IMG/VR virus record: IMGVR_UViG_3300024520_000328
Coordinates: 1 to 31,657 of that record
Strand: one strand, 5' to 3'
Origin: a virus
Length of the DNA: 31,657 bases
In this document: positions 9,676-17,249 of the stretch, in pieces
Layout: each line of letters opens with the position of its first letter
Position numbering within the stretch: position 1 is the first letter of the stretch
Translations under genes and position numbers: made by a program
Notes under the pieces: generated by a model
What the model was told of the DNA's origin: nothing
Databases searched by the model: none
What the model saw: only the letters and a program-made list of their open reading frames with translations

Positions 9676-11729
9676 GGTGCCTCATTCCAGTTGGTCCGGT
9701 CCCATCCAGAGAACGACTGCTCATACTGTACCTGCATATTGGCAGATTGCTCCTTGATTTTGCGCCTGAACACTTTGAGGGGGAACCACGCGGCCATGAC
9801 CAGATCGGATGGCATCTTGCGTCGTTTGCCTGTGGGGGTCACGTCAGAGGCGAAGTTGATGAGCTGGCGCTTGAAGACATCGGTCTTCTGCTGAGCGGAA
9901 GTGTCAGCATAGGGGAGGTTGATCTGGGAGTTTTCAAACAACGGAGCCATGGTAGTGATGCCAAAGGTGTCGTCCCATTTGGACTGAGCGGTGGTTTGAT
10001 GTTCTTCTAGATAGATCCCGTTGGAAGCTGCGTACTTTTTGACGCGAGGGTCCTTCTTGATTCCCCCATGGAACAGGTTGCGTTCGATCACCCAATGCTT
10101 GACGTTGTAGCGGTTATACCAGTCCTGCATTTGTTCAAGCGCGACCTCAATGCCTCCACCCTTTTGGTTCTCACTGTCAATCTTGTAGAGGAGTTCGTTC
10201 TTGAAATCGAAACCCCAGAGGAAGGCAGCTTGATAGCCAGTAGCTGCAGGGTCTAGGCCCGCGCAAAGGTAGAGGGAGTGGAATTGGGGGGCTTCACCGA
10301 GTTTTCTAGTCAGGTCTTGGCACTGCTCAATGGCGGGTTTCTTGAAGATCTCCATGCCTGCAGCGACGGCTTTGTTGAGGTAGACCATTTCGTATATGTG
10401 TTTGCCGCCAGTTGTGAGCGCGTTGGTTAGCCTTGACATCAACCAGCGGTAGGTCCGCATTTCAGGGAAGAGCATGCAAGCCACATGGATGTCGAAGACT
10501 TCTGGATCGAGTTCACAGGAGGAGTCGTGAGCCTCTTCAACTATCTTCTCCCAGCCGGGGTTATCGAGCAGGTGAGCGTAGAGGTCGTCAACGTGCTGCC
10601 GAGAACCGATGACAACAATGGCGGTGTGTTCTTCCTTACGGCTACCGACCGTCGTGGTCATCCAATTTCGTGTGTTTTGTCTGGACCCAGGCTGAATAGT
10701 GGACCCGTGATCCTCAATGTCATCACACACGATCAGGTCAACGTCTCGGCTGAGAATCTTGCCCCCGCGTCCTACTGCCACCATTGTTGGACTCTTTACC
10801 CCAGTGACGGTCCTGGATGCGACTGTGAACCGGGTGGATGACCAAGCCTTACCACTGCGAGATTCGGGCTTGAAGGTGCGGCCAGGGCCGAGGAAGTCAT
10901 GTACGAGGTCTTCGTTTTCATCAAGATGGTCCCTGCACGCTGATACCGCATCTTGGGCTATGTCTTCGTTGCCCCCCACCCACATGATTCGGATGTTGGG
11001 GACATGGACGATGAGCCAGACAGCGAAATGGATCATCAAGTCGGTTTTGCCATGTCTAGGTGGAGAGAGGATCTGGAGTTCACCACCGTGTTTGAGTGCT
11101 TGAAGGATTGCGGTGATCCAACTGACGTGGAAGGCAGAGGTGAAGTAGGGGTGGCCTTGGCCGGTACGGAAATACTTGTCCCTGAACTCAATGAACTGTT
11201 CAACCAACTCATCCACGTCTTTGTCTTCGAGGAAGTAGGTAAGGCCCATTGAGGACTGGGGACCTGACCATCCGCGGCGGAGCTGTTGGTCGGCCATGTC
11301 CGCTTCCCAAGTGGAGTGATAGCGGGAAATGGTGGCGTCAGTGAGGCCCATGATTTTGGCCACGTCGGTTCGTTTCAGCTCTTTGGATTTGATCTTCTCG
11401 CCAAACCCACGGCGAAGGAATTCAACATACCGGGGACCCTTGCGGCGGAGAACCCGTTCAGAGGGGACGACACCGTTGCGTTGATTCCGCATTTTCTGGC
11501 GGCGTTGGTGGAGAGCGGTGCAGTACTTGGTTTTGGGGGGAAGGACTGGATCTTCGCATCCATCCATGAGGCAGGTTGGGTAGATGCCTTTAGGTCCGTA
11601 CTTCCGCATCTCGCTGGCGATGGTGGCACAGCGAGGGGAGCAGTAAGACTTGGGTCGGCCAATGCCTGACCATTCGAACTTGTTAGTGCAGTCCGGTCCC
11701 TGACAAATGCGGATTTTGGGTGCGGGCAT
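9669..11729 (-). CDS. terL: Large terminase with N-terminal zinc fingers and HTH, 686 aa
   Basis: This is the DNA-packaging motor. Walker A is SPPRHGKT at residues about 222-229 and Walker B is DLIVCDD near residue 330, followed by a coupling-type segment (VVIGSRQHVDDLY). The C-terminal RNase H-like nuclease contributes acidic positions in AGLDPAATG (near 490), VIERN and SDLVMAAW. Unusually, the first 75 residues hold two zinc-finger-like clusters (C9/C14/C30/C34 and C53/C58/C70/H74), followed by a helix-turn-helix (TDVAKIMGLTDATISRYHS, around 120-140). No separate small terminase gene is seen nearby, so these may do its DNA-recognition job. The ATG lies two bases after the fibre stop. It has no Shine-Dalgarno, but TACCGT lies six bases upstream. 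Confidence 0.93.
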   Translation of the reverse strand: MPAPKIRICQGPDCTNKFEWSGIGRPKSYCSPRCATIASEMRKYGPKGIYPTCLMDGCEDPVLPPKTKYCTALHQRRQKMRNQRNGVVPSERVLRRKGPRYVEFLRRGFGEKIKSKELKRTDVAKIMGLTDATISRYHSTWEADMADQQLRRGWSGPQSSMGLTYFLEDKDVDELVEQFIEFRDKYFRTGQGHPYFTSAFHVSWITAILQALKHGGELQILSPPRHGKTDLMIHFAVWLIVHVPNIRIMWVGGNEDIAQDAVSACRDHLDENEDLVHDFLGPGRTFKPESRSGKAWSSTRFTVASRTVTGVKSPTMVAVGRGGKILSRDVDLIVCDDIEDHGSTIQPGSRQNTRNWMTTTVGSRKEEHTAIVVIGSRQHVDDLYAHLLDNPGWEKIVEEAHDSSCELDPEVFDIHVACMLFPEMRTYRWLMSRLTNALTTGGKHIYEMVYLNKAVAAGMEIFKKPAIEQCQDLTRKLGEAPQFHSLYLCAGLDPAATGYQAAFLWGFDFKNELLYKIDSENQKGGGIEVALEQMQDWYNRYNVKHWVIERNLFHGGIKKDPRVKKYAASNGIYLEEHQTTAQSKWDDTFGITTMAPLFENSQINLPYADTSAQQKTDVFKRQLINFASDVTPTGKRRKMPSDLVMAAWFPLKVFRRKIKEQSANMQVQYEQSFSGWDRTNWNEAPW

Positions 11730-11731
11730 GA

Positions 11732-14700
11732 TCAGACGGTAGTAGAGGAATAGTTGGCTGTGGTGATTGGGGCGGTGGATGAGGCATTGGCGGTGGTGAT
11801 GTCAGCTTTGGATTTGGTGTTGGCGTGAGTGGTGGTGGTGTATGAGGTGCGGTTGGCGTGAGTGATGATGGCGGTGAAAGGAGGGGTGGTTGGGGCAAGG
11901 CCGAAGACACCCGCGGTGGGGGTGGGGATAGTGGTGGTGGTAGCGATAGTTGCCGGGGTCAGAGTCGGCTTGACTGTGAGGGTTGGAGTCGGCGCGGTAG
12001 TTGTAGTGACGATGACTGCCGGGTTGACGAACGTGTTGAGGTTGATGACCAGCGTCGGGGTGGGGACCGTTGCCACTGGGGGACTGATGGTAGCGGGGAG
12101 GACGGTTGGAGCTTGGGTGAGGGTTGGGGTCGGGACGGCGGCGATTGCAGCGACGGTGACTGGAAGGATGGTCGGTGCAATAGTGATGGTGGGAGTTGGG
12201 ACGGCCGCGACTGGTGGTGCGATGACCGCTGGAGTTGTGGTGGCCGGGATGGACGGGGTTGGGGTCGGGACGGTGACAGTGGTAGTGATGACTGGCGGGT
12301 TGGGATGGATATGGGGGCGTGGGATGAGAGTGGTAGCGGTGATGGTGGCTGGGACAACAGTGGCACCTGCACCGACTTGAAGGCCAGGGGTGGGAACGGC
12401 GGCTATCACTTCGATTGTTACGGGCAGGACGGTTGGGGCTATCGACAGGGTTGGGGTCGGAACTGTTGCTACCGGGGGCGCGATTGTGGCCGGGGTGATG
12501 GTCGGCTTGTTGATGAAGGTAGGTGTGGGGACGGTTGCAACTGGCGGTGCAATGGTCGCGGGGAGGACGGTGGGGGCTGTGGAGATAGTTGGAGTTGGGA
12601 CCGTGACAGTTGGAGGTGCGATGGTTGCAGGGGTAGCTGTGGGCGCGATAGTCAGAGTCGGGGTAGGAACAGTTGCAGTTGGCGGGCTGATAGTTGCCGG
12701 AAGGATCGTGGGGGCAACGGTGATAGTTGGGGTAGGGAGAGTTGCAACTGGGGGCGCGATGACTGCGGGCAGGACCACCACTGCACCGATGTCGATGGTG
12801 GGTGTTGGGATGGTTGTGGTGGTGAGGATGGTTTGGGGGAGGCGGGGGATAAACGGGGTAGGGACAGCAGCGGTTGTGGTGATGACCGCGGGGGTGACTA
12901 CAACAACGCCGACCGCCGTGATGGTTGGTGTGTAGAGAGTGGTGCCGGAGGTTGGCAGGGTGATTGCCGGGTCGCCGTTTTCCTGCCACACGAACGAGGC
13001 AACTGAGTCTGTGCGGGGGAAGGTTGGTGGACCAGAACGGAAGTCGGCGGCGTAGACCCTGGTGCCTGTTCCCCGCCATCCATCACGCCAGAACTCGGCG
13101 TAGTAAATGTCGCCGGTGATGAGTTCAGCACCTTCGTTGGCACCGATTTCGTATGGCTCAGATGCCGGGTCATTGAGGGTTACGACAGCACCGAAGGGAG
13201 TCGGGTTGAAATCGTTGTTCCAGGTGATGTCGGCGGGGTCTAGGGAAGGGGATTCTGTGGAAGAGTCGATGAACCAGTCATCGGAGGAAGCACCGTCGTC
13301 GGCATCGAAGCGGAGACGCAGCCAGCGACCCACCCCATCGGTGTAGCCGGTAACTCCAGTGCCGATGTTGCGGATGATGCCGCCATCGTTGAACGTGACC
13401 TGGAAGTTGTTGCCAGAGAGGATGCGCCAGCGGAAGGAACGGTTGGCGTTGGTGGAGCCGTACCGAGCCATCAACGTCATGTTGGCGATTGGGGTCCAAT
13501 CAGGGTTGTCAATGTAGATGACAGCTTCGAAGTCACCGGTGCCAGAGCTGGGACCAGCAGATGAGTTGAGATAGTCGCCGGTTCCGTCAAGGGCAACGAA
13601 CCCGTCTTTGGAGCCGAGGGTGATGACTGCTGGGGTGACTACGACGGTCTCGCCAGCGTTGGGTGTGGGGATGGTGACAACTGGGAGAGCTATGACTGCC
13701 GGGGTGACGGTGACAGAGCTGTCTACGTTGATTGTGGGTGTGGGGACCGTGGCGACCGGTGGGGAGATTGTTGCCGGAATGATTGTGGGTTTGTTGGTGA
13801 AAGTTGGGGTAGGGACTGTGGCAGCTGGAGGGGAGATCACAGCGGGGGTGACTGTGGGCGCGACGTGAACAGTTGGAGTAGGGACCGTGGCAATTGGCGG
13901 GGAAATGGTTGCCGGGATAATGGTCGCCGGGATAGAAACGATTGGGGTGGGGATCGTTACGACTGGCAGTGGGATGACCGCGGGAGTGACGATGGTCTCA
14001 GCAGTGACCGAGATGGTGGGGGTTGGGAGAGTGGCTACCGGTGGGGAGATGGTCGCGGGTAGACGAGGGATGAACGGCTGGGGGACCGTAATGGAAGTTC
14101 CGATGGGGGTGTCGCCCTGGGGGGTAACAGTGACCACTGCTGGGGCAGCGATAGAAATGGTAAGCGCTGCCCAGGAATCAGAAACGGTTGAGGTGAAGGT
14201 ACCGGGGTTCTCAGCGGTCTGACCAGTTTGGGCATCTTCGGTCGCCATACAAACTGAGGAGTGGCCAACACCAGAACCGGAGCCGGATGTGCCGATGTCT
14301 ACCCGTTCGGTGTAGTTGGTGGGGACTCCCGTGAAGCGGTTGTCGCCCTTACCTTCCTGACCAGCAACAGCTACGAAGTCGTAGGTGACGCTGGAAGTGA
14401 GACCAGTCAGGTTCGGCGGGTCTGGAGTGGAGGAAGCACCACCGGATGTGTTGGTGGCGAGGACTGGGGTGCCGGATGTGGCGGCTCCAGAATGGGCAGT
14501 GATACCTGCCGTGACACGACCCGATCCTGTCCACGATGCCTGGTAGTTGCCCGACTCGGAAGAAGCCCGCTTCCAAGCAGCGCGCAGGGAGCCACCGGCA
14601 TAATCAACGGCTCCACCTGTGATCTCAACGAAGTCAGTTGGCCAAGTGATTGCCGAGGTGAGGGCACCCCGGTCCACCGACATGATGAGGATGTCGTCGT

Positions 14701-14776
14701 CAGCTATCCCAGCCGGTGCGGTAACGGTAACCGACGTGGTGTTCGCAGAGGCTTCGTTGGCGGACCGGAAGGCCAT
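11732..14776 (-). CDS. Tail-fibre-like protein with 23-residue Pro/Thr/Val repeats and LamG-like domain, 1014 aa
   Basis: The modular layout is visible by eye. Residues 1-220 form a Ser/Thr/Gly-rich beta domain typical of phage appendage proteins. Residues about 230-390 hold a block of near-identical 23-residue repeats built on PATISPPVATVPTPT. Residues 390-615 look like a LamG/concanavalin fold (GDYLNSSAGPSSGTGDFEAV ... WRILSGNNFQVTF ... DIYYAEFWRDG), plausibly glycan-binding. A second, longer block of the same repeats runs to about 957. The last 55 residues carry short THAN/TTAN repeats that could form a beta-helix tip. It probably forms an extended fibre or cell-surface adhesin of the virion. 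There is no Shine-Dalgarno before the ATG, but TATGCT lies seven bases upstream. Confidence 0.8.
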   Translation of the reverse strand: MAFRSANEASANTTSVTVTAPAGIADDDILIMSVDRGALTSAITWPTDFVEITGGAVDYAGGSLRAAWKRASSESGNYQASWTGSGRVTAGITAHSGAATSGTPVLATNTSGGASSTPDPPNLTGLTSSVTYDFVAVAGQEGKGDNRFTGVPTNYTERVDIGTSGSGSGVGHSSVCMATEDAQTGQTAENPGTFTSTVSDSWAALTISIAAPAVVTVTPQGDTPIGTSITVPQPFIPRLPATISPPVATLPTPTISVTAETIVTPAVIPLPVVTIPTPIVSIPATIIPATISPPIATVPTPTVHVAPTVTPAVISPPAATVPTPTFTNKPTIIPATISPPVATVPTPTINVDSSVTVTPAVIALPVVTIPTPNAGETVVVTPAVITLGSKDGFVALDGTGDYLNSSAGPSSGTGDFEAVIYIDNPDWTPIANMTLMARYGSTNANRSFRWRILSGNNFQVTFNDGGIIRNIGTGVTGYTDGVGRWLRLRFDADDGASSDDWFIDSSTESPSLDPADITWNNDFNPTPFGAVVTLNDPASEPYEIGANEGAELITGDIYYAEFWRDGWRGTGTRVYAADFRSGPPTFPRTDSVASFVWQENGDPAITLPTSGTTLYTPTITAVGVVVVTPAVITTTAAVPTPFIPRLPQTILTTTTIPTPTIDIGAVVVLPAVIAPPVATLPTPTITVAPTILPATISPPTATVPTPTLTIAPTATPATIAPPTVTVPTPTISTAPTVLPATIAPPVATVPTPTFINKPTITPATIAPPVATVPTPTLSIAPTVLPVTIEVIAAVPTPGLQVGAGATVVPATITATTLIPRPHIHPNPPVITTTVTVPTPTPSIPATTTPAVIAPPVAAVPTPTITIAPTILPVTVAAIAAVPTPTLTQAPTVLPATISPPVATVPTPTLVINLNTFVNPAVIVTTTTAPTPTLTVKPTLTPATIATTTTIPTPTAGVFGLAPTTPPFTAIITHANRTSYTTTTHANTKSKADITTANASSTAPITTANYSSTTV
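11905..12897 (-). repeat. Coding tandem repeats, second block of fibre gene (about 69-bp period)
   Basis: Roughly a dozen or more degenerate copies of a unit encoding about 23 residues with the core PATIAPPVATVPTPT. The period is a multiple of three and the DNA is biased (mostly G and T on the plus strand), so other frames on both strands are open for hundreds of codons; those are artefacts. Some copies are shortened or diverged (IAAVPTP, TTTTIPTP). Confidence 0.85.
13612..14085 (-). repeat. Coding tandem repeats, first block of fibre gene
   Basis: About seven copies of the same 23-residue Pro/Thr/Val unit as in the second block (for example PATISPPIATVPTPT), separated from that block by the LamG-like domain. 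Segments such as FTNKPTIIPATISPPVATV and FINKPTITPATIAPPVATV occur one in each block, which indicates duplication or exchange between them. Confidence 0.8.
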
Positions 14777-14783
14777 AGGTCAC

Positions 14784-14789
14784 AGCATA
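14784..14789 (-). promoter_or_regulatory. Candidate -10 box for a leaderless fibre transcript
   Basis: TATGCT read on the minus strand ends seven bases before the ATG of the fibre gene, which has no Shine-Dalgarno. This spacing would start transcription at or next to the start codon. No convincing -35 is visible. Confidence 0.4.
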
Positions 14790-14792
14790 AGC

Positions 14793-14821
14793 GAAGGTCC
14801 CCCGGTTGACGAGGGACCTTC
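14793..14821 (-). terminator. Perfect 9-bp hairpin between the 149-aa gene and the fibre gene
   Basis: GAAGGTCCC (14793-14801) pairs perfectly with GGGACCTTC (14813-14821) across an 11-base loop. It lies in the roughly 100-base gap between two minus-strand genes. There is no T-run after it, so it would be a terminator or attenuator of the upstream transcript rather than a classical intrinsic terminator. The box TATGCT at 14784-14789 follows it directly in the direction of transcription. Confidence 0.55.
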
Positions 14822-14879
14822 ACTCTGATGCGTGAGTGGTCAGAGAGAGGATCAACTGACCGATGGTGTGGTGACTATA

Positions 14880-15329
14880 TCACGGGGTGTAGTCGAGCGT
14901 GAAGACTCCGGTTCCTGAATGTTGGATGGTGAAGTCAGCGGCCGTGGCGTCTGCGGCGGTCACGAAATCCTGCAAGCAGACAAGCTGGTCGGTGGCTCCG
15001 GTCCCAACGTTGGTGTAGAACACCCCAGCCATGGCGTTGGCTGAGTTGATCGTGATGTTGGAGAACACGGTATTGGCCATATCGAAGGTGAGGGTGCCGG
15101 TGGCGAGAGTTACCTCAGTGCCGGTGACAGTTACCCCACCTGCTGAATAGTTGGTGCCGGTGATTTCAGCGAGAATGTCGGCGCGGAAGTCATGGGTGTC
15201 GAAGTTGGGAACCTCGGCATCGTGGACCATCAGTTCCTTGTGGGTTTCCGCTTCGATGGACTGACCGAGCGTGTCGATCATCATCTTTTCGAGAGTGAGG
15301 CCGTACAGCCCCGCTGCAGTGACTGCCAT
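14880..15329 (-). CDS. Small virion-type protein, 149 aa
   Basis: ATG at 15329 has a strong ribosome-binding site, TAGGAGG, seven bases upstream. The protein begins with a helix (AAGLYGLTLEKMMIDTLGQS). It continues with about 110 residues of Thr/Val/Gly-rich beta sequence (GGVTVTGTEVTLATGTLTFD) and ends in LDYTP. There is no signal peptide or membrane segment. It resembles small beta-rich structural or decoration proteins found beside phage fibre genes, but I cannot name a family. It is separated from the fibre gene by a hairpin, so it may be expressed at a different level. Confidence 0.75.
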   Translation of the reverse strand: MAVTAAGLYGLTLEKMMIDTLGQSIEAETHKELMVHDAEVPNFDTHDFRADILAEITGTNYSAGGVTVTGTEVTLATGTLTFDMANTVFSNITINSANAMAGVFYTNVGTGATDQLVCLQDFVTAADATAADFTIQHSGTGVFTLDYTP

Positions 15330-15340
15330 GATTTGGCCTC

Positions 15341-15544
15341 CTATGTCTTGTGGATCTTGTATTCGGCGGCAGGTGGGAAAACGCCAACGGTGTCGCGGAG
15401 TTCCCTGGCTGTTTTGCGAGCTAGGCGAACTTCCATCCTCATCGCGTCGGTGACTGTTCCGTCAGCTTTGGCCTGGATGAAATCTTTCTCGATCTCATGC
15501 AGGGCCAGCATGACCTTATGGAATTCGACCATATTCGGATGCAA
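15341..15544 (-). CDS. Small helical protein, 67 aa
   Basis: The reading frame overlaps the upstream gene by 29 bases and ends just before the ribosome-binding site of the 149-residue gene. I prefer the TTG at 15544 because AGGA lies seven bases upstream of it; the ATG at 15532 has no visible site. The product is almost wholly helical and highly charged (EIEKDFIQAKADGTVTDAMR, then VRLARKTARELRD). Function is not recognised. It is possibly an assembly or chaperone-type partner of its neighbours. Confidence 0.6.
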   Translation of the reverse strand: MHPNMVEFHKVMLALHEIEKDFIQAKADGTVTDAMRMEVRLARKTARELRDTVGVFPPAAEYKIHKT

Positions 15545-15848
15545 TGTGGATTCCTGTCTTCTTGCGTTCGATGCCGGTGGGTCCTTGGCCTGGGACCAAT
15601 AGACCCTGGTCGATCATCTCCTGCCTTGTCTTCGGTCTGAATCTACCGGAAGAGAGGTCGAAGGTCCAGTGTATGGTCGTCGGTTGCTGGATGGCTGCGC
15701 GGCGACCGTCCCAATGGTCTTCCTGGGTGGTGGCCCCTTTGTCGGAGATTTCCCCGGTGTCGGCTATTCCCATCTGGGTGATGTTCTTCCGGTGCTTGTA
15801 GTTGGAGGGGAGGTAGAGCGTGAAGAACCGGCGCGCTGGATCATCCAT
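15516..15848 (-). CDS. Hypothetical protein, 110 aa, first gene of the left operon
   Basis: I choose ATG at 15848 (MDDPARRFFTLYLPSNYKHR). A TTG further upstream would run into the divergent gene. There is no Shine-Dalgarno; instead TACCCT lies seven bases upstream, as expected for a leaderless transcript. The protein is soluble, basic and contains many aromatic residues. The central part (DHWDGRRAAIQQPTTIHWTF) and the C-terminus (LVPGQGPTGIERKKTGIH) suggest a compact fold, but I do not recognise it. It is the first gene of the minus-strand virion block and so marks that operon's promoter. Confidence 0.65.
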   Translation of the reverse strand: MDDPARRFFTLYLPSNYKHRKNITQMGIADTGEISDKGATTQEDHWDGRRAAIQQPTTIHWTFDLSSGRFRPKTRQEMIDQGLLVPGQGPTGIERKKTGIHIASEYGRIP

Positions 15849-15855
15849 GTGAAGA

Positions 15856-15875
15856 AGGGTAGTAGCTGATAGAGT
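15856..15875. promoter_or_regulatory. Divergent -10 pair between the left operon and the BppU gene
   Basis: Only 33 bases separate two divergent ATGs (15848 minus, 15882 plus). TACCCT (minus strand, 15856-15861) lies seven bases from one start and TAGAGT (plus strand, 15870-15875) six bases from the other. Neither gene has a Shine-Dalgarno, so both may be leaderless. The -35 regions would lie inside the opposite gene and are not clear. Confidence 0.45.
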
Positions 15876-15881
15876 TTGGGG

Positions 15882-16253
15882 ATGGCTAATCAAACCCAGA
15901 AAATGAAGGTTGGGGATACAGGCCCAGCGTTTCAGGTAACTTTGAGAGACGGGGATGGGACGGCAGTGGATGTGTCGGGGTCAACGATCCTGTTCAAGAT
16001 GCGGTTTGTGCAGGGGCGGGCGTCAGGGGTGCAGGACACGCTGAAGGTGAATTCAGCGGCGACGTTGGTGGATGCGGCGAACGGAGTGGTGGAGTATCAG
16101 TGGGCGGCTGGGGACACTGATACACCAGGTAGGTATCTGGCTGAGTTTCAGGTCACGTTTGGTAGCGGGGTCATTCAAAGCTACCCGAACCCTGGGTTCA
16201 ACTGGGTAGAGGTTGACGGGGATTTGGATTACGTGGGGATTGATGGGGTCTGA
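15882..16253 (+). CDS. BppU-like baseplate upper protein N-terminal domain, 123 aa
   Basis: The ATG at 15882 starts MANQTQKMKVGDTGPAFQVT, followed by LRDGDGTAVDVSGSTILFKM. This matches the general pattern of the N-terminal immunoglobulin-like domain of phage baseplate upper proteins (BppU_N family), which attaches receptor-binding proteins or other appendages to the baseplate. Here the domain stands alone at about 120 residues and lacks the long C-terminal extension usual for BppU. The rest is beta-rich (GRYLAEFQVTFGSGVIQSYP). The start lacks a Shine-Dalgarno, and TAGAGT sits six bases upstream. The end overlaps the sulfotransferase gene by 11 bases, so the two are co-translated. Confidence 0.75.
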   Translation: MANQTQKMKVGDTGPAFQVTLRDGDGTAVDVSGSTILFKMRFVQGRASGVQDTLKVNSAATLVDAANGVVEYQWAAGDTDTPGRYLAEFQVTFGSGVIQSYPNPGFNWVEVDGDLDYVGIDGV

Positions 16254-16953
16254 CACGCGGCTGGGTTATGGGAAGGGGAGAGATGGATATACGGATCTCA
16301 CGCTCGCGCCAATCACCGCTCAGGTCGCTTCTGAAGGTCCTGGGTTTGTGGTTGCTGGGAGCGGTCGTAGTGGCTCGACTTACATCAGCCATGTCTTACA
16401 GAAGGTGGGGATCAGGTGCGGGCATGAGGAGTGGTTCACCCCCTTCATCCATCGGCGGGTGGTCGGCATCCACGGGGACAGCTCCTGGATGTGTGTACCA
16501 GTCCTGGACCACTACCACGGGAAGATCTTCGTACAGGCCCGACACCCATTCAGGGTGGTAGGGAGTCTGGCGAGTTATGACCATGGTGGGTTCATGCGGG
16601 GGGATCTGGAAGACTCGGTGTTCTGGCGGCTGAAGTGTGATGCGCTGCCGATATTGAAACTGCGCAAGGATGCCGTGTACAACTCGGTGCTGTGGTATCT
16701 GGCGGTGTATGAGCGGGCGCTGAGGTTTGCCGACATGTGGTGGCGGGTGGAGGACCTGACACCGGAGTTGCTGCAGTCGGTTACTGAGTCGATTGGTCGG
16801 CCCGCGTCATTGGAAGACTGTCAGTTGGCTATCAAGGGAACTGGGAAGCGGGTTCACGCGCACCATCAGGGGACGCGGGATATCAGTTGGGCGGATATCC
16901 CTGAACCGCTGCATGACCGGCTGGGTGCATTGATGGAGCAACTGGGCTACTAA
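16243..16953 (+). CDS. Sulfotransferase-family protein, 236 aa
   Basis: The P-loop-like 5'-phosphosulfate-binding motif is GSGRSGSTYIS at residues 39-49. The 3'-phosphate-binding motif is RHPFRVVGSL, with R100 and S108. These are the two signatures of PAPS-dependent sulfotransferases, which move a sulfuryl group to a sugar, lipid or tyrosine. The length is typical of short bacterial or viral members. The acceptor is unknown. I start at ATG 16243, which overlaps the BppU gene end by 11 bases; a TTG at 16213 is also in frame. The coupling to a baseplate-type gene suggests modification of virion or host-surface glycans, but that is inference. The stop overlaps the convergent gene by four bases. 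Confidence 0.85.
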   Translation: MGSDTRLGYGKGRDGYTDLTLAPITAQVASEGPGFVVAGSGRSGSTYISHVLQKVGIRCGHEEWFTPFIHRRVVGIHGDSSWMCVPVLDHYHGKIFVQARHPFRVVGSLASYDHGGFMRGDLEDSVFWRLKCDALPILKLRKDAVYNSVLWYLAVYERALRFADMWWRVEDLTPELLQSVTESIGRPASLEDCQLAIKGTGKRVHAHHQGTRDISWADIPEPLHDRLGALMEQLGY

Positions 16954-17249
16954 GCCGGGCACTGCTCATCATGCATCTCGGTCAGCTTGTCTTCTGCTGC
17001 CTTGTACTTGTCCATCTCTCGCAGAGTTTCAGGCATGTGCCAATCAACCGTTTCGACAACCCGGCCATCCTTCAACACGATCTGTGGATTGATCCCATAA
17101 TCGTGCGTGTATTCGGAGTAGCAACCGACCCATGGCTCGAATCGAATCGTCTCCACGTCATCAAACGTGTAGTTGTACGATTTGCCGTATCGGTCAGCGG
17201 CCCATTTAGCGACAAGCGTGTCAGCGTGGTTCATCAGTTGTCCATTCAA
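16950..17249 (-). CDS. Hypothetical protein, 94-99 aa
   Basis: This is the last gene of the minus-strand cassette, directly downstream of the vWA gene. The frame can start at TTG 17249, immediately after the vWA stop, or at ATG 17234. Neither has a clear ribosome-binding site, so translation is probably coupled. The product has a basic, aromatic N-terminal half (KWAADRYGKSYNYTFDDVET), a WVGCYSEYTHDYG stretch and an acidic helical C-terminus. Family not recognised. Its stop overlaps the stop of the convergent sulfotransferase gene by four bases. Confidence 0.6.
   Translation of the reverse strand: MNGQLMNHADTLVAKWAADRYGKSYNYTFDDVETIRFEPWVGCYSEYTHDYGINPQIVLKDGRVVETVDWHMPETLREMDKYKAAEDKLTEMHDEQCPA

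Noticed and set aside
11858-13006. Long open frames (about 380-425 codons) on the plus strand and in another minus frame across the repeat blocks
   Set aside because: They arise from the 69-bp in-frame coding repeats with biased composition. The products are low-complexity (Gly/Asp/Arg or His/Pro runs), while the 1014-residue frame has real domains and fits the operon.
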